Of a stretch of DNA of 64,000 bases, positions 33,768 through 46,292 are shown piece by piece. The notes beneath the pieces are model-generated. The model had not been told where the DNA came from, did not search any database, and was given only the letters and a program-made list of their open reading frames with translations. The position numbers and the translations under genes are program-made. The stretch is taken from contig OZ020256.1 of the NCBI GenBank assembly GCA_963971285.1, positions 9,116,541-9,180,540 on the forward strand, written 5' to 3'. Position 1 is the first letter of the stretch; each line of letters opens with the position of its first letter. The DNA comes from Astropecten irregularis (lineage: Eukaryota > Echinodermata > Asteroidea > Paxillosida > Astropectinidae).

Positions 33768-35042
33768 ACCTAGATATTGTGTCTGTTAAACACAGAACAC
33801 ATGGCTTTTCCGTTTCATAATATATAAAATTGTCCAAACATTATACACACAAAAACATTTGATTAAGATATTAAGCTTTATAATTTTGAAGAGTGCACCT
33901 TTAATCTGAAGTCACTTGACTTGATCACGTTTGTGTCACAGGAAAAGACCTTGCCTAACATTTACTTTTGGCGAAAGAATCATGATCCTAGCTCTTACCA
34001 CTTTTGAATAAAGAACCTCTTCCTGTTTGACCGGAAGTAGAGGTCACGGAGGTCAAGCAATGTGCCACAAAGAATGACGTTGCCTAACATTGAGTTTTGG
34101 TGAAAGAATCATGATCACAGCTCTTAACACTTTTAAATGAGGAGCTACTTCCTATTTGACCGGAATTAGAGGTCACAGAGGTCAAGTTATGTGTCACATT
34201 GAAATACCTTGCCTAACATTCACTTTTGGTGAAAGAATCATGATCCTAGCTCTTAATACTTTTAAATGAGGAGGTACTTCCTGTTTGACCGGAAGTAGAG
34301 GTCACAGAGGTCAAGCAATGTGTCACAAATGAAAGACCTTGCCTAACATTGACTTTTGGTGAACGAATCATGATCATAGCTCTTACTACTTTTAAATGAG
34401 GAGCTACTTCCTGTTTGACCGGAAGTAGAGGTCACACAGTTCAAGCAATGTGTGACAAATGAAAGATCTTGCTTAACATTGACTTTTGGTGAAAGAATCA
34501 TGATCATAGCTCTTTCCACTTTTAAATGAGGAGCTACTTCCTGTTTGACCGGAAGTAGAGGTCAAAGAGGTCAAGTAATGTGTCACAATGAAAGCCCCTG
34601 CCTTACATTGACCTTTGGTGACAGAATCATGATCATAGCTCTTACCACTTTTAAATGAGGAGCTACTTCATGTTTGACCGGAAGTAGATAAATAATCATA
34701 AGAAATCAGGGAATGACGTCATGATGACGTCATTGCAAATTTTCGATATAACACTTCCCGATTTAGATACATACCAAGTTTCAACTCAATCGGACTTAGG
34801 GTTCGTTCATAAATGATGTATGAAGTTTTCCCCTTTAAGACACTGTCACGTGACACCTGATGACGTTATGATGACGAAAAGTTTCGGCGCACATTAACCC
34901 TATAAGGACTTTGTTTTGACCAAGTTTGGTTAAAATCGGCAGTTTAAAAAGTGACAAAAGTGCCACCGAGAATGCACATGTGCAAAGTCTATAGGAATTC
35001 CAACGACAAGAAGAAGAAAGTAAAAGAAAAATCAGAACAAAA
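33768..35042 (+). mobile_element. Helentron-like element alpha-2 with six tandem 128-bp units
   Basis: The left end (cctagatattg, hairpin around tgtctgttaaacacagaaca, GGCTTTTCCG) is followed by units starting near 33960, 34088, 34216, 34347, 34476 and 34605. Each unit has ttttggtgaaagaatcatga, ttttaaatgaggagctactt, cctgtttgaccggaagtaga, ggtcacagaggtcaag. Then come the shared tail and an AAG-rich stretch. It has no hairpin of its own; the next left end starts at once. Confidence 0.72.
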
Positions 35043-36018
35043 ACTAGACATCTTTGGCTGTTGCAAACAGCACATAGGGCTTTTCCGCATATGATATTAT
35101 AAATTGAACTCCAAATATAAACTGTTATACAAAGAAAGGAATCCCATAATGGACAAGTTGAAAAAAGAATCATGATCCTAGATCTAACCACTTTGGAATG
35201 AGGAGCTACTTTCTGTTTGACCGGAAGTAGAGGTCACAGAGGTCAAGCATTGTGTCACAAAGAAAGACCTTGCCTAACATTCACTTTTGATGAAGGAATC
35301 ATGATCCTAGCTCTTACCACTTTTAAATGAGAAGCTACTTCCGGTTTGACCGGAAGTAGAGGTTATAGAGGTCAAGTAATGTGTCACAATGAAAGCCCCT
35401 GCCTTACATTGACCTTTGGTGACAGAATCATGATCATAGCTCTTACCACTTTTAAATGAGGAGCTACTTCCTGTTTGACCGGAAGTAGAGGTCACAGGGG
35501 TAAACCTATGTATCACAAAGAAAGACCTTGCCTAACATTCACTTTTGGTGAAAGAATCATGATCCTAGCTCTTACCACCTTTAAATGAGGAGCTACTTCT
35601 TGTTTGACCTGAAGTAGAGGTCACAGAGGTCAATCAGTGTGTCACAAAGAAAGACCCTGCCTTACAATCACTTTTGGTGAAAGAATCAACTTAATATCTC
35701 AAACCGTTGATTTTTGAAGATTTTGATTATTAAATTCAAATCGCTGGTCACATGACACCTGATGACGTCATCATGGCGAAAAGTTCCGGGAGACAACTAT
35801 CCTATATGGACTTCCTTCAGACCAAGTTTGGTTATTAAGATTGGCAGTTTCAAAGTTACCAAAGTATGGGTATAGAAAACCCCTGTGTAAAGTCTATCGG
35901 ATTTTGGCAGAAGAAGAAGAAGAGGAGGAAGAAGGAAAAAAAAAACAGAACAAAAACAAAGGCTTTTCGCTTCCGCGAAAAAGCCAACAATACCTTTTCC
36001 GTTGAACACGGAAAAGCC
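35043..36018 (+). mobile_element. Helentron-like element alpha-3 ending in two hairpins
   Basis: Left end ACTAGACATCTTTGG with hairpin GGCTGTTGCAAACAGC and GGCTTTTCCGC. About four units (35160-35680), tail with tgatgacgtcatcatggcga, (AAG)n, then two successive hairpins: 35961-35985 (arms GGCTTTTCGC / GCGAAAAAGCC) and 35992-36018 (arms CTTTTCCG / CGGAAAAG), followed by AATAATAA. The two stacked 3' ends suggest repeated end-on insertion. Confidence 0.72.
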
Positions 36019-36354
36019 AATAATAAAATCATGGAGACAGGCTATTCAACGAAGTCCCATTCCCGAACCACTCGGCCATATGAAATGTATTAACGGCGTC
36101 ATGGAATCTAGCAGTGAAGTGATTGTCAATGCCCTATTCACCTAATATCACTCAAGCGTGAATAAAGACAGTCTAAATGCTCACACATAACCCGTAATAC
36201 GACAAACGACATTCGGTATTAAATCTCCCGGACTTTGATTAGGTGATTCCAAAACATGGCAATTAAAGTGCAGCGACTTCAGGGCCTGATTTTACACTGT
36301 ATTACCCCATCCCGTTCGTTCCCGTTCTCAATCACTACCTTCGCTACTTTGCAA

Positions 36355-36477
36355 TGAACAATCAGGCATTGAAGCTTATGACGCAGCTGGAAAGGCAAGT
36401 CTTCTGATGGATTGTTTCCAGTCTATTTATCTGCCTGACCATGATGTATCTGATGCTGATCTGCCAGTTCTCCATCC
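36355..36477 (+). mobile_element. LINE fragment, left of the Gypsy insertion
   Basis: The frame reads EAYDAAGKASLLMDCFQSIY and LPDHDVSDADLPVLHP, the region just before the RT in Jockey/CR1-like LINEs. It is probably the upstream part of the LINE that resumes at 44529. Confidence 0.55.
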
Positions 36478-36540
36478 TGTAAACTTAGACATCCTGTCAA
36501 CATGTCAATAATATAGTTTGTAACAAACACAAACATTACA

Positions 36541-37691
36541 TAGTCTTGTCCAAGACGTTGATTATGCGCTAGTCCGTCCAAACAATAAATTACCCGACCC
36601 ACGTGAACAAAGTGGACCATTCCACAAACAATTACCCACCCCACGTGAACAAAGTGGACCATTCCACCGCCCTACGAAATATCAACGTCTTGTTGGTTTA
36701 CTCTGGTGTCACGTGACAAAGACTGAGCGTGACCTCTGTGGGCAAAAATTGCATATTCATTGAGGTCAACAACGGGGTGCAATGCGCTGTTTTGGTCAGC
36801 GTCCAATCCACGCACGTGGTATGGCGTGATACCGTGTGCATATCACGTAATGACGGTCGTTTGAAACTCAGCCGCAACCGTTATTGCCATGGAGCAATAA
36901 CAACAGATAGCTCCATGGTCATTACCAAAGCCATGGCTTAATTATACTTCGATCAACTGTCATGCGGCACAAAACGATTTCGAGAAATTGTAGGATATGA
37001 ATAAGCCGTATTTTACAGCTTTTTGGGTTATCCTCGGGCTTTTGTTATTCGTTATTTATTGTGTATTTCATGTGTACAGTACTTTTGTATGTTGCCAAAA
37101 TAAATGAATGAATGAAGGGATGAATGAAATAATTTCACTGAATTATGATACCATGGAGTCTGTTCCCGGGCTCCATGAAGACACGGAATGATTTCGAGGG
37201 GCACGGTTAGTAAATTTATTCCATTCCCATGTTGTCTTAGAGCCTTGTTGTTCTCCGGAAAACTCTCGAATCCCCGATATTTGTGTTGCAAAATCCAAGG
37301 CCTCCAAATTCAATACGATCCGTCAGCAGCCATGGTACGATATCAATGTAGGCCTACATGTACGGCACATGTAATTTACAAGTACTGTAAATACACGTGT
37401 GTATGCGTACTGTATATAATGCTTGCGACGTCGTTGAGGTACTAGACTTCATCCCCATGCAAATTTTCTAAATATATTAATGCAAATAAGGCTACGTCAT
37501 GATGCACCGACTTCGCGGGGGGTTATTGCCCGGAATTTTCCGGGCAGTTTGGAGTAAATGGACAAGACGGTATTACAGGCTTGTGTGTGTGGCGTAGACG
37601 TTATCTCGGGTCGTTTGTTGTGTTAACACGTACACGTACGTGCGATCTGTTGGCCAGGTACAACTACGTAATACCGTCTTGAACAAGACTA
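36541..37691. mobile_element. Element L: 1.15-kb inverted-repeat element, 8-bp duplication
   Basis: The ends are TAGTCTTGTCCAAGACG and, on the complement, TAGTCTTGTTCAAGACG. A perfect 8-base duplication ACATTACA (36533-36540, 37692-37699), which is the last 8 bases of the J LTR, flanks it. A 13-base inverted pair (aagacggtattac at 37563 and its partner at 37672) lies in the right part. No transposase; hAT-like by duplication length. Confidence 0.8.
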
Positions 37692-39900
37692 ACATTACAT
37701 GGTGTCAGAGTGGATTAAAACCCCAAATAAGAGTGCACAATGGAAGGATTGAAACCCCCAGTGCCTTGAGACTAGATAGCACCAATTTAGCAGAGGAATG
37801 GCGGAGATGGCGACAACGTTTTGAGCTGTATATGACCGCCAGTGGCATGGAAAAGAAGGCAGCCAGAGTACAGAGTAGCTGCTTACTACATGTAATAGGT
37901 GAGGATGCTCTTTAGATATACAATACCTTCTCATTTAGTGAACAAGAGAACAACGAAAGTCTGGAGACACTGCTGAAAAAGTTCACTGAACACTTTGAGC
38001 CACAGAAAAATGTCACATATGAACGACATATGTTTAATACACGAATACAGAATGCAGATGAACCAGTAGACCAGTCCATAACAGATCTCCGACTCAAAGC
38101 AAAAAAGTGTGAATTTGGGCCCTTGTGTGATAGTCTCATTAAAGACAGAATAGTGGTTGGAATCACTAGTGATGCAGTCAGAGGAAGACTTCTGCGCATT
38201 GGAGACCTAACACTCGACAAAGCAATTGAAGTATGTCATGCAGCAGAAGCATCTAGCAAACAGCTAGACAGCATAAAGCCCAATGTGAATGAAAACAAAG
38301 ATCTGCACGCTATGAGAGCATCCAAACAACAGCCACAACACCAGACAAAGAGAGAAATCAAAGACTGTATGCATTGTGGCCGAAATCATGCACCAAGAAA
38401 CTGTCCTTCCTATGGCAAAGAATGTAAGAAGTGTGGAAAACAAAACCACTTCGCAAACAAATGTTTCAGTGATTCTGCAGCGAAGAGTGCATCCAGCAGA
38501 CATGGCAAACGGCCTTAATCTCGAAAAGTGCATGATGTACATGAAGAATCAGACAGTGACTCATCCGAAACTGAGTTCTACATGGATGCAGTCCATACAA
38601 ATGGGACAGAATGGTCAGTAAACCTCAAGCTTCAAGGAAGTGAAAAAGAGAAAACTGTCACGTTCAAGCTTGACACAGGAGCACAGTGCAACGCAATACC
38701 AGCTGACATCCACAAAAAATGTGCACCAAAGTGAGCAAATCAAAGGCAAAGCTCGTATCATACTCTGGACATACCATCAAAACCAGTGGCAAATGTACCA
38801 TGGTGTGTGAACACAAGAAGAAATACCATGCGTTGGAGTTCCAAGTCATTGACGAGAATGTCAAACCGGTGTTGGGACTTTGAGCGTGTGAACAGCTACG
38901 CCTGATAAAACGTGTAGAGACAATGGAAAACAACTGTCCATAAATTGTGGAGAAATACGCAGATGTATTTGAAGGCCTTGGAAAACTTGCGGGTGAGCAC
39001 CACATAAAGCTGAAACCAGATGCACAGCCAGTTGTACACCCGCCAAGAAAAGTTCCTGTTGCAATAAGACCGAAGGTACATCAGGAACTAGACAGAATGG
39101 AAAAACTTGGTGTCATAGTCAAGGTAGAAGAGCCATGCCCATGGGTGAGCAGTATGGTCACAGTAGTCAAACCAGAAAAAGACAAAATCAGAATCTGCCT
39201 TGATCCAAAGCACCTCAATGATGCAATACAGAGGGAACAATACCCAATGAAAACCATAGAGGAGGTAGTAACAAACCTTCCTCAAGCAAAGGTATTCAGC
39301 ACCTTAGATGCCAGCAGTGGGTATTGGCAGATGCAACTTGACGACGCAAGTTCCAAGTTGTGTACCTTCAACAGTCCGTTCGGAAGGTACCGCTACACCA
39401 GACTACCCTTCGGTATCAAGTCAGCACCTAAAACATTTCAGAGAGTAATGACGCAGATGTTTGATGACATCGAAGGAACTGAGGTCATCATGGACGACAT
39501 CCTAGTGTGGGGTGTTGATCAGAAACAACATGATGAACGCCTTGAGAGAGTGCTGAAGCGAGCTCGAGAACAAAACTTGAAGCTGATCCCAAAGAAATGT
39601 AAGTTTGGTGTGAGTGAAGTGAAATACATTGGCCACACACTCACAGCTACTGGACTGAAACCAGATGAGAAAAAAGTCAGAGCAGTGCAAGAAATGCACA
39701 AGCCACACAATAAGAAAGAGCTACAGCAATTTCTCGGAATGGTGAACTACCTTGGAAAGTTCGTGCCGCAGTTAAGCAACGTCACAAAGCCCTTGATACA
39801 ACTTCTAGAGAAAAATGCAGAATGGCAGTGGCACACAGAGCATGACCACAGCTTTTAAAAAATGCAGCGCCTAGTAACAGAAGCACCTGTGTTGCAGTAC

Positions 39901-42282
39901 TCTCTTAATGTAAAAGAGTGAAAAACCACTCTAAAAGAGTGAAAAACCACTCTAAAAGAGTGAAATAACCACTCTTACAAGGAGCCATATGGCGGACAAC
40001 TCTTTTAAGAGTGAAAAAAAGAGTGGTCATAATTCACTCCTAAAAAGAGTGAAATTTCACCTTTTAAAGAGTGACATAAACCACTCTTTAAAAAGAGTGA
40101 AAGAGTGACTATCACTCTAAAAAGAGTGACAAAAAGAGTGACAAGAGTGCTTTGTAAAAAACACTCTTTCAAGGAGTGAACTTGAAAAGAGTGAAATTTG
40201 TACTTAGTGAAGACTATATACTCTCGGTGAGCATGTCAAATGTAACACTGTCAAATTAATTGCAATGCTGCAGCTGTTGAAAGACGAAACGATTCAAGTT
40301 TCAACATGAATGACAACCTAAAAACAATACATATCGACTTCAAGTAAAAGTTATTGTACAAGACTACTCAAATAAATTAAACAGAATACAATTTCAAATC
40401 ATGATAAAAGTATTTTATTCTCCAAAAAAGATTATAAAAAGTACTCCAAGGGAAAATCCTATGCAAACATAAACATTTTAAATTCATCAATTATTTCATC
40501 TTATTGTCTTAAATTTCGAGACAAAATTAAGAGTCACTCTGGTCATCCTAATTGACTTTTGAAAGTTGAAAAATTCATTACTTAATTTAATATTTCATCT
40601 CATTGTCTTAAATTTCGAGGTCACACTCTTGTCACCCTAATTGATTTGTGAAAGTATTTGTTCTGTTGTTTTGTTGCGACTGTACAGCAGGGGTGTGACT
40701 GGAGGTATAGGCCTACTAACTGCAAAATCCACGAAATAATCGGCAGAAGGTTTGAGGGTTGTCAAAAGCCCAAGAGCAACACAAGCCCGATGGTTAATAT
40801 TCTCATGTGCAGCTGCACAAAGACATTCCTCACTATTCAATTGTTCAAAATTATCTTGTATAAATTTAAGCCTCAGGGATTCCAGATTTCAAAAGAGATT
40901 GTCTTAAAAGTTCTGAAATGAGGAGAAACACAACTTGATACAAAAGTGAAATTAGTGAAAATTCTGACCCCAAAATCTCTGAAATCAAGAGAGTTCTTAA
41001 CACTGAAAGAAGCCTGAAATCAGGGGCCAATTTCATGGCGCTGCTAAGCACAAAAAAGCTTACCCCTCAATTTGGATCATGTCTCCTACCATTTTCGAGT
41101 ACAGTTCTCTGACAGTTCTCATTATTAAAACTCCTAGTTTGTATATGATGTCCTCAGAAAAGTTGAAGTAGGTTTGCAGCGGCTTTGCCAAATGTACATG
41201 TACACCACAATATGTAGTGAACCTTGAAGAGGCGGTCAAAAGCCTCAAGAAGAGAACCTCCTACAGAGATGGTCATACTCATAGCATCCGTGATGATGAA
41301 GTACTCACTGTCCATATCACCGAGGGCCAGTATGAAGGGTTGGGTGTAGGTTGCCTCCTTCGTTGTTGCGAACTGCTCAACATCTGTCCCATCAGCCTTG
41401 TAATGTATGGGGAAACCAAAAATAATAAAGATTATTAGGCCTATTATTAACAAATTTGCTTACAATGTTTATCATAATCATGCCAAGTGCTTAATTCGTG
41501 CAATTGTATATTTATATGCACTTGTAATAGTGTTATTTACTCTATTCTTCGTGACTATTATAGGCCCTGTGGCTGCCAAATCCCGTATATGGCGAAGCTA
41601 GGCAGGCCCGACTCTTGTGTGTTCTGCACTACAGCTGCCTACGCTACGCCGGTATACAGGCCGAACGTTAGGCCTAACGTTAGACCAAGCCTACCGTTAC
41701 GTACGAGTACGACGATCGAGCAGCCTACAATTTACAAAATATAGGCATAATGACACGAATAACTACATTATAACAAACTTACGTACGGAAAGCAATCGCT
41801 AAATCCACTAACAAAAAGTTGCATGTACCTTGACATTTCTGCTGGATTTTTTTCAACCGTTGCAACCTCAAACACCGGGCCAAGCCTCTTCCAAACGTTG
41901 TCCATTCTCAGTTGCAGTACGCATATACGTTAACGTGTGTGCCGCAGCTGTCGCCTACGCCGTACAAAAACAATGGCGGCCGTTGAAACTTTTTCAGATC
42001 ATGAGCGCGTACGTAATATGCAAAGTAGTACTGACTACGAAAACGTTTGTGATTGGCTGCTAGTGGTAAACAAAAATCACTCTTAAAAGAGTGACTACCG
42101 AAACACTCCACGTTAAGAGTGGTATATACGAGCGCTCCATAAAGAGTGATTCAACTTTTAAGACGAAACTCAAACCGGGTGTGTTTTTTCCACTCGACTA
42201 AGAGTGAAGTTCACTTTTAAAAGAGTGAATTCAATATCACTCTGCAGACGGAGTGAGTTTTTCACTCTTTTACATTAAGAGA
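39901..42282. mobile_element. Element N: 2.4-kb DNA transposon with GAGTG subterminal arrays
   Basis: The terminal repeats TCTCTTAATGTAAAAGAGTG (39901) and its exact complement (ending 42282) are inserted in element J. The flanks are GTAC on both sides, so the duplication is GTAC, or TA if the ends start one base further out. About 270 bases at the left and 220 at the right are packed with GAGTG/CACTC words in both orientations. The interior carries a decayed gene-like sequence on the minus strand (see 41090-41905). Confidence 0.88.
41090..41905 (-). pseudogene. Decayed gene inside element N; not identified
   Basis: Minus strand. A first block begins with ATG at 41905 and reads MDNVWKRLGPVFEVATVEKN then PAEMS, ending at a GTACAT site (41829). 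A second block (41396-41219) reads TDVEQFATTKEATYTQPFIL, ALGDMDSEYFIITDAMSMTI and LLEAFDRLFKVHYI. After a frameshift near 41205 it continues KPLQTYFNFSEDIIYKLG. The order 'PF.L.LG ... AFD.LFKV.Y ... LQ.FFNF.ED..Y' recalls the C-terminal end of uncharacterised proteins that I remember as common in cnidarian and fish genomes; that memory is unchecked. The splice phases of the two blocks as drawn do not match, so an exon may be missing or the copy has decayed. Confidence 0.5.
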
Positions 42283-44528
42283 GTACTTTGATGTGACAAA
42301 ACCAGTCACAGTGAGCGTAGACGCATCAAGCACGGGTGTGGGTGCCGTTCTGTTACAGGAGGGACATCCTGTAGCATTCGCATCGAAAGCTTTCACAGAA
42401 ACACAAACCAGATACGCGCAGATAGAAAAGGAAATAGCAGCAGTGGTGTTTGGTTGTGAGAGGTTCCACCAGTATCTGTACGGCAAAGATTTTGTGATAG
42501 AGAATGATCACAAACCATTAGAGGCGATCATGAAAAAGTCACTCGCCTCAGCACCTTCACGACTGCAGAGAATGCTGCTAAACCTACAAAAATACAGCTT
42601 CACCTTGACATACAAGAAAGGAAAAGAACTGTATATCGCCGATGCATTGAGCAGAAATCATCTGTCTGACATAGACACAGACTACGAGATACCGGTGTAC
42701 ATGGTGTCATGTTTGCCAATGTCTAAAGAGAGACTTCATGAACTGAAACATGAAACAGCCACAGACAAAACTCTCTCCAAACTCAAGAAAGTTGTTCAGA
42801 ATGGATGGCCAAACAACAAATCTGAACTCGATCCTGAAGTGAAGCCATTTTGGGATTACAGAGATGAAATCCTTGTAGAAGAAGAGCTGGTGTTCAAAAA
42901 TGATCGTGTCATAATACCAGCAAGCTTAAGAAAGAAGATGTTGGCCAAGCTGCATCAGAGCCATCAAGGAGTAGAGAAGACCAAACGTCTTGCGAGAGAC
43001 ATAATGTTTTGGCCTGGCATGACATCACAGATAGCTGAGACTGTAAGCAGGTGTCCAACCTGTCTCACCCACAAGAAGCAAAACCAGAAAGAGCCGATGA
43101 TTGGTCACCAGATTCCAACAAGGCCATGGCAGAAAGTTGGGACAGATCTGTTTAAATTTGACTCCCATCAGTACCTGATAATAGTTGACTATTATTCGGG
43201 TTATTTTGAGATCAACAAGCTGACCAGTTCCAAGAGTGCATCAGTGATCACATACTTCAAACAACAGTTCGCGAGACATGGAATACCCAGTGAAGTATTA
43301 TCTGACAATGGCCCGCAATATGCTTCTGCAGAGTTCAAAGCATTCAGCAAATCGTATGGTTTCGATCACACTACATCATCACCGAAGTACCCTCAGTCCA
43401 ATGGGAAAGCAGAAAAGGCAGTCCAGATCGCAAAGAACTTACTCAAGAAAGCCAAGGAAGATGGCCAGTATCCCCATCTCGCGCTACTGGACTATCGCAA
43501 TACGCCTCGCGATGGTCTCCCCTCCCCAGTTCAACTCCTCATGGGTCGCCGAACAACGACACAGCTGCCTACATCCGAAAAACTCCTCAAACCCAAGACA
43601 CACCCAGGAATCACCAAGACGCTGAAACACAAGCAAACTGTACAGAAACAGTACTATGACAGAGGAACAAAACCGCTCAAACCCCTGAAGCCTGGAGCCA
43701 ATGTCCGTATCAGAAACAACTCATCATGGAAAACAGCCACAGTAGTCGGACAACATGAGAAGCCTCGATCATACATTGTGGAGAGCGATGGACAACACTA
43801 CCGACGAAATCGCAGAGACTTGCTCAAGACTCCTGAAACTCTCAAGACTCATGAGCGTCGCACACCGAATGCACATCCCGACCAGAAGACACAAGGCCGC
43901 TATCCCAAACGCACTCATAAACCAGTCATTAAACTTGATTTGTGATTATACACAAAGGGCAGAATAATCCCTGTATAGTCACTTTAGTGACAGGGTAGTC
44001 CACCTCTGTTCACTCAAGCAAAGTTCCATTTTTTAAGTATATTTTGTTGTTGTTGTTTTTTCGAAAAACAAAGAAGCAGAAGAAATGCTTTCGTTAACTT
44101 GTTTATTTGTCACTTAAAAAAAAAAAAAAAGTTAATTCTTGACAGGCTTTACACAAACCACATTTGCCGGATTGGATTATCATGCTGGGTGCAATTGGAC
44201 TTGCTAAAAAGGATTTGTGCCTCACAGAAACTCTTTCATAAGAACTAATGAACTGATTGGATCAGAAACCTGGACACTTTTAAGAATTGATACTCACAGG
44301 ACACAGAACTCTGGAACTCTTTGATAATTCATACTTTGTGTTTATTTTGCTTTTCTTCAAAAAAGGGGAGATGTAATGAATGAGCTATAAAGTATATAGC
44401 GCCATCTATCGGCAGTAGCCTGCATGACCTGACCTGACCTGAATAAACCAAGACCAGCCATCTTGAATGACATGAAGCTATGTGTCAACATGTCAATAAT
44501 ATAGTTTGTAACAAATACAAACATTACA

Positions 44529-46187
44529 GAAGGCAGCTAAAATCGCTCCTATTCATAAATCAGGAAACAAGCAATTTGTTAATAACTATAGACCAATTTC
44601 TCTTCTTCCCCAGGTTTCAAAGGTATTTGAAAAGATCCTTTGTGAGAAGATAGTTAGTCATGTCCAACCAGCCGTAGCCGAGCAGCAGCATGGTTTTGTC
44701 TCTGGCAGAGATTGTTCCACTAATCTTACATCATTGTTGCAGGAGGCATACCATGCTGTTGATTGTCGAGAGCAGTTGGATGTGGTCTATACTGATTTCT
44801 CCAAGGCCTTTGATCGTGTCAATCATAACTTATTACTGTATAAACTATCACCTTATAATATTCATCCTAGTGTCTTGCAGTTATTGTGTAATGATTTAAA
44901 TTGTAGAATGCATAGAGTTGTTCTTGACGGTCACTATTCCAATTGGAATGCTGTTCCCTCTGGAGTCCCCCAGAGCTCCATATTGGGTCCTTTGCTTTTT
45001 TCATTGTTTGTTAACGATATTCCTGAATGCCTGAGTAATAATTGTTTGTTGTTTGCTGATGATCTAAAGATTTTTAGGAAGGTTAATTCTCCAGCTGATG
45101 CTTCCTTGTTACAGGATGACCTGGGCAGACTTGTGTCCTGGTCTTCAACTTGGCGTCTCTCTCTCAATAGTAATAAATGTAGTGTCTTGTCTATCTCACT
45201 TAAGAAGAAACCCATCAACTTTGAGTACACATTAGGTAATGATGTTCTTAAACGTGTTGCAGTACAAAAAGATCTTGGAATTTTTATTGACAGTAAACTA
45301 ACCTTTGTACCCCATGTCGACCCAATCATTAAGAAAGCTAATCGTATGTGTGGTTTATTATGGAGGAATTTACGTACTATTTATTGTTCGATTATTAGGC
45401 CCCATATTGTACAGTGATTTTTAATTCTATTTCAATGTATCAAGCAAGAAGGATAGAAAGAGTGCAGAAACGCTACCTTTTATTCATTCATAGAATGCTA
45501 AATGGCTATGTCAATTTCAATGACCTTGATTATCTTGATTTATGTGCACTTTATAGACTCCCCACTATTGAAAATAGAAGACTTGTATTTTCTTATATAA
45601 GCATTTTCATAATAATTTCTCCAACACAGATGCAAACCCTTACTGTTTATATGCTCCTGTGCGGCGGACAAGGCATGCCAACGAACACATCTTCCACATC
45701 CCACGTAGCCGAGTTGAAGTGACGAAGCGTGGCTTTATTTCCAGGATTTCATCCACTTACAACAGGCTACATGGGATGTGTGATGTGTTCGGTGCACCTT
45801 CTGTCAGTTCATTTCGTCGCCAGGTGCTTCGAGCTATCTCATTTATTATCTTGTGCAGTATTTCTAATTTATATAGATTGTATATACAGATATAAGTATT
45901 TATATATGTATTTATTGTTTGTTTTTGTTTATTTAATTATTTATTATTGCATTCATTTTTTTATATTATTATTTATTTATCTGTTTGTTATTTATTTCTT
46001 TATTTATTTATTTAACTACATTTATTTATTTATTTATTTGTTCGTATCTGTGCTTCATTACTTTTTTAATGTAATATTTAAATTTGTTGTTTTGTTTATA
46101 ATTTTGCTTGTTTACCTCTCACTGTAATTGGCGGTTACTCTGCTGTTGGATGAGATGAATAAATAAATAAATAAATAAATAAATAAA
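44529..46187 (+). mobile_element. LINE (Jockey/CR1-like), reverse transcriptase to 3' tail
   Basis: The frame from 44530 reads KAAKIAPIHKSGNKQFVNNY, RPISLLPQVSKVFEKILCEK, QLDVVYTDFSKAFDRVNHNL, SGVPQSSILGPLLFSLFVND and the catalytic box NNCLLFADDLKIFRKVN, to a stop at 45417. The C-terminal region continues in two other frames (QARRIERVQKRYLLFIHRML near 45430; EHIFHIPRSRVEVTKRGFIS near 45680), so at least two frameshifts are present. The 3' end is T-rich and closes with (AAAT)n at 46160-46187. Its 5' part is cut by Gypsy element J. Confidence 0.9.
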
Positions 46188-46292
46188 TCCCGGCCCCGGC
46201 CCGCCAAAGGCCGCGGTCCCAATAGCCCCGACACGGTCACCCAATTCCTCATATCTTCTGCTCCACAGAGAGGATGATACAATACAATAATA

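Larger units (their letters stand above)
36478..44528 (+). mobile_element. Element J: Ty3/Gypsy retroelement (Mag-like)
   Basis: A fossil with all main parts visible. LTRs are short (3' LTR 44372-44528; ends TGTAAT...ATTACA). A primer-binding site tggtgtcagagtgg lies at 37700 and the purine tract aaaaaaggggaga before the 3' LTR. Gag-like region 37740-38518 with CCHC knuckles (CMHCGRNHAPRNC, CKKCGKQNHFANKC). Protease near 38670 (KLDTGAQCNAIP). Reverse transcriptase 38947-39858 (FSTLDASSGYWQMQLDDAS, YTRLPFGIKSAPKTFQRVM, IMDDILVWG). RNase H from 42293 (VTVSVDASSTGVGAVLLQEG). Integrase about 42900-43700 (HQSHQGVEKTKRLARDIMFW, IIVDYYSGYFEINKL, SPKYPQSNGKAEKAVQIAKN). Broken in several places. DNA elements L (5' LTR) and N (between RT and RNase H) are inserted in it, and J itself sits in a LINE. 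Confidence 0.92.

Noticed and set aside
27940-35700. CRISPR array or bacterial-type repeat
   Set aside because: Units are contiguous 128-bp repeats without unique spacers, in a metazoan intron context.
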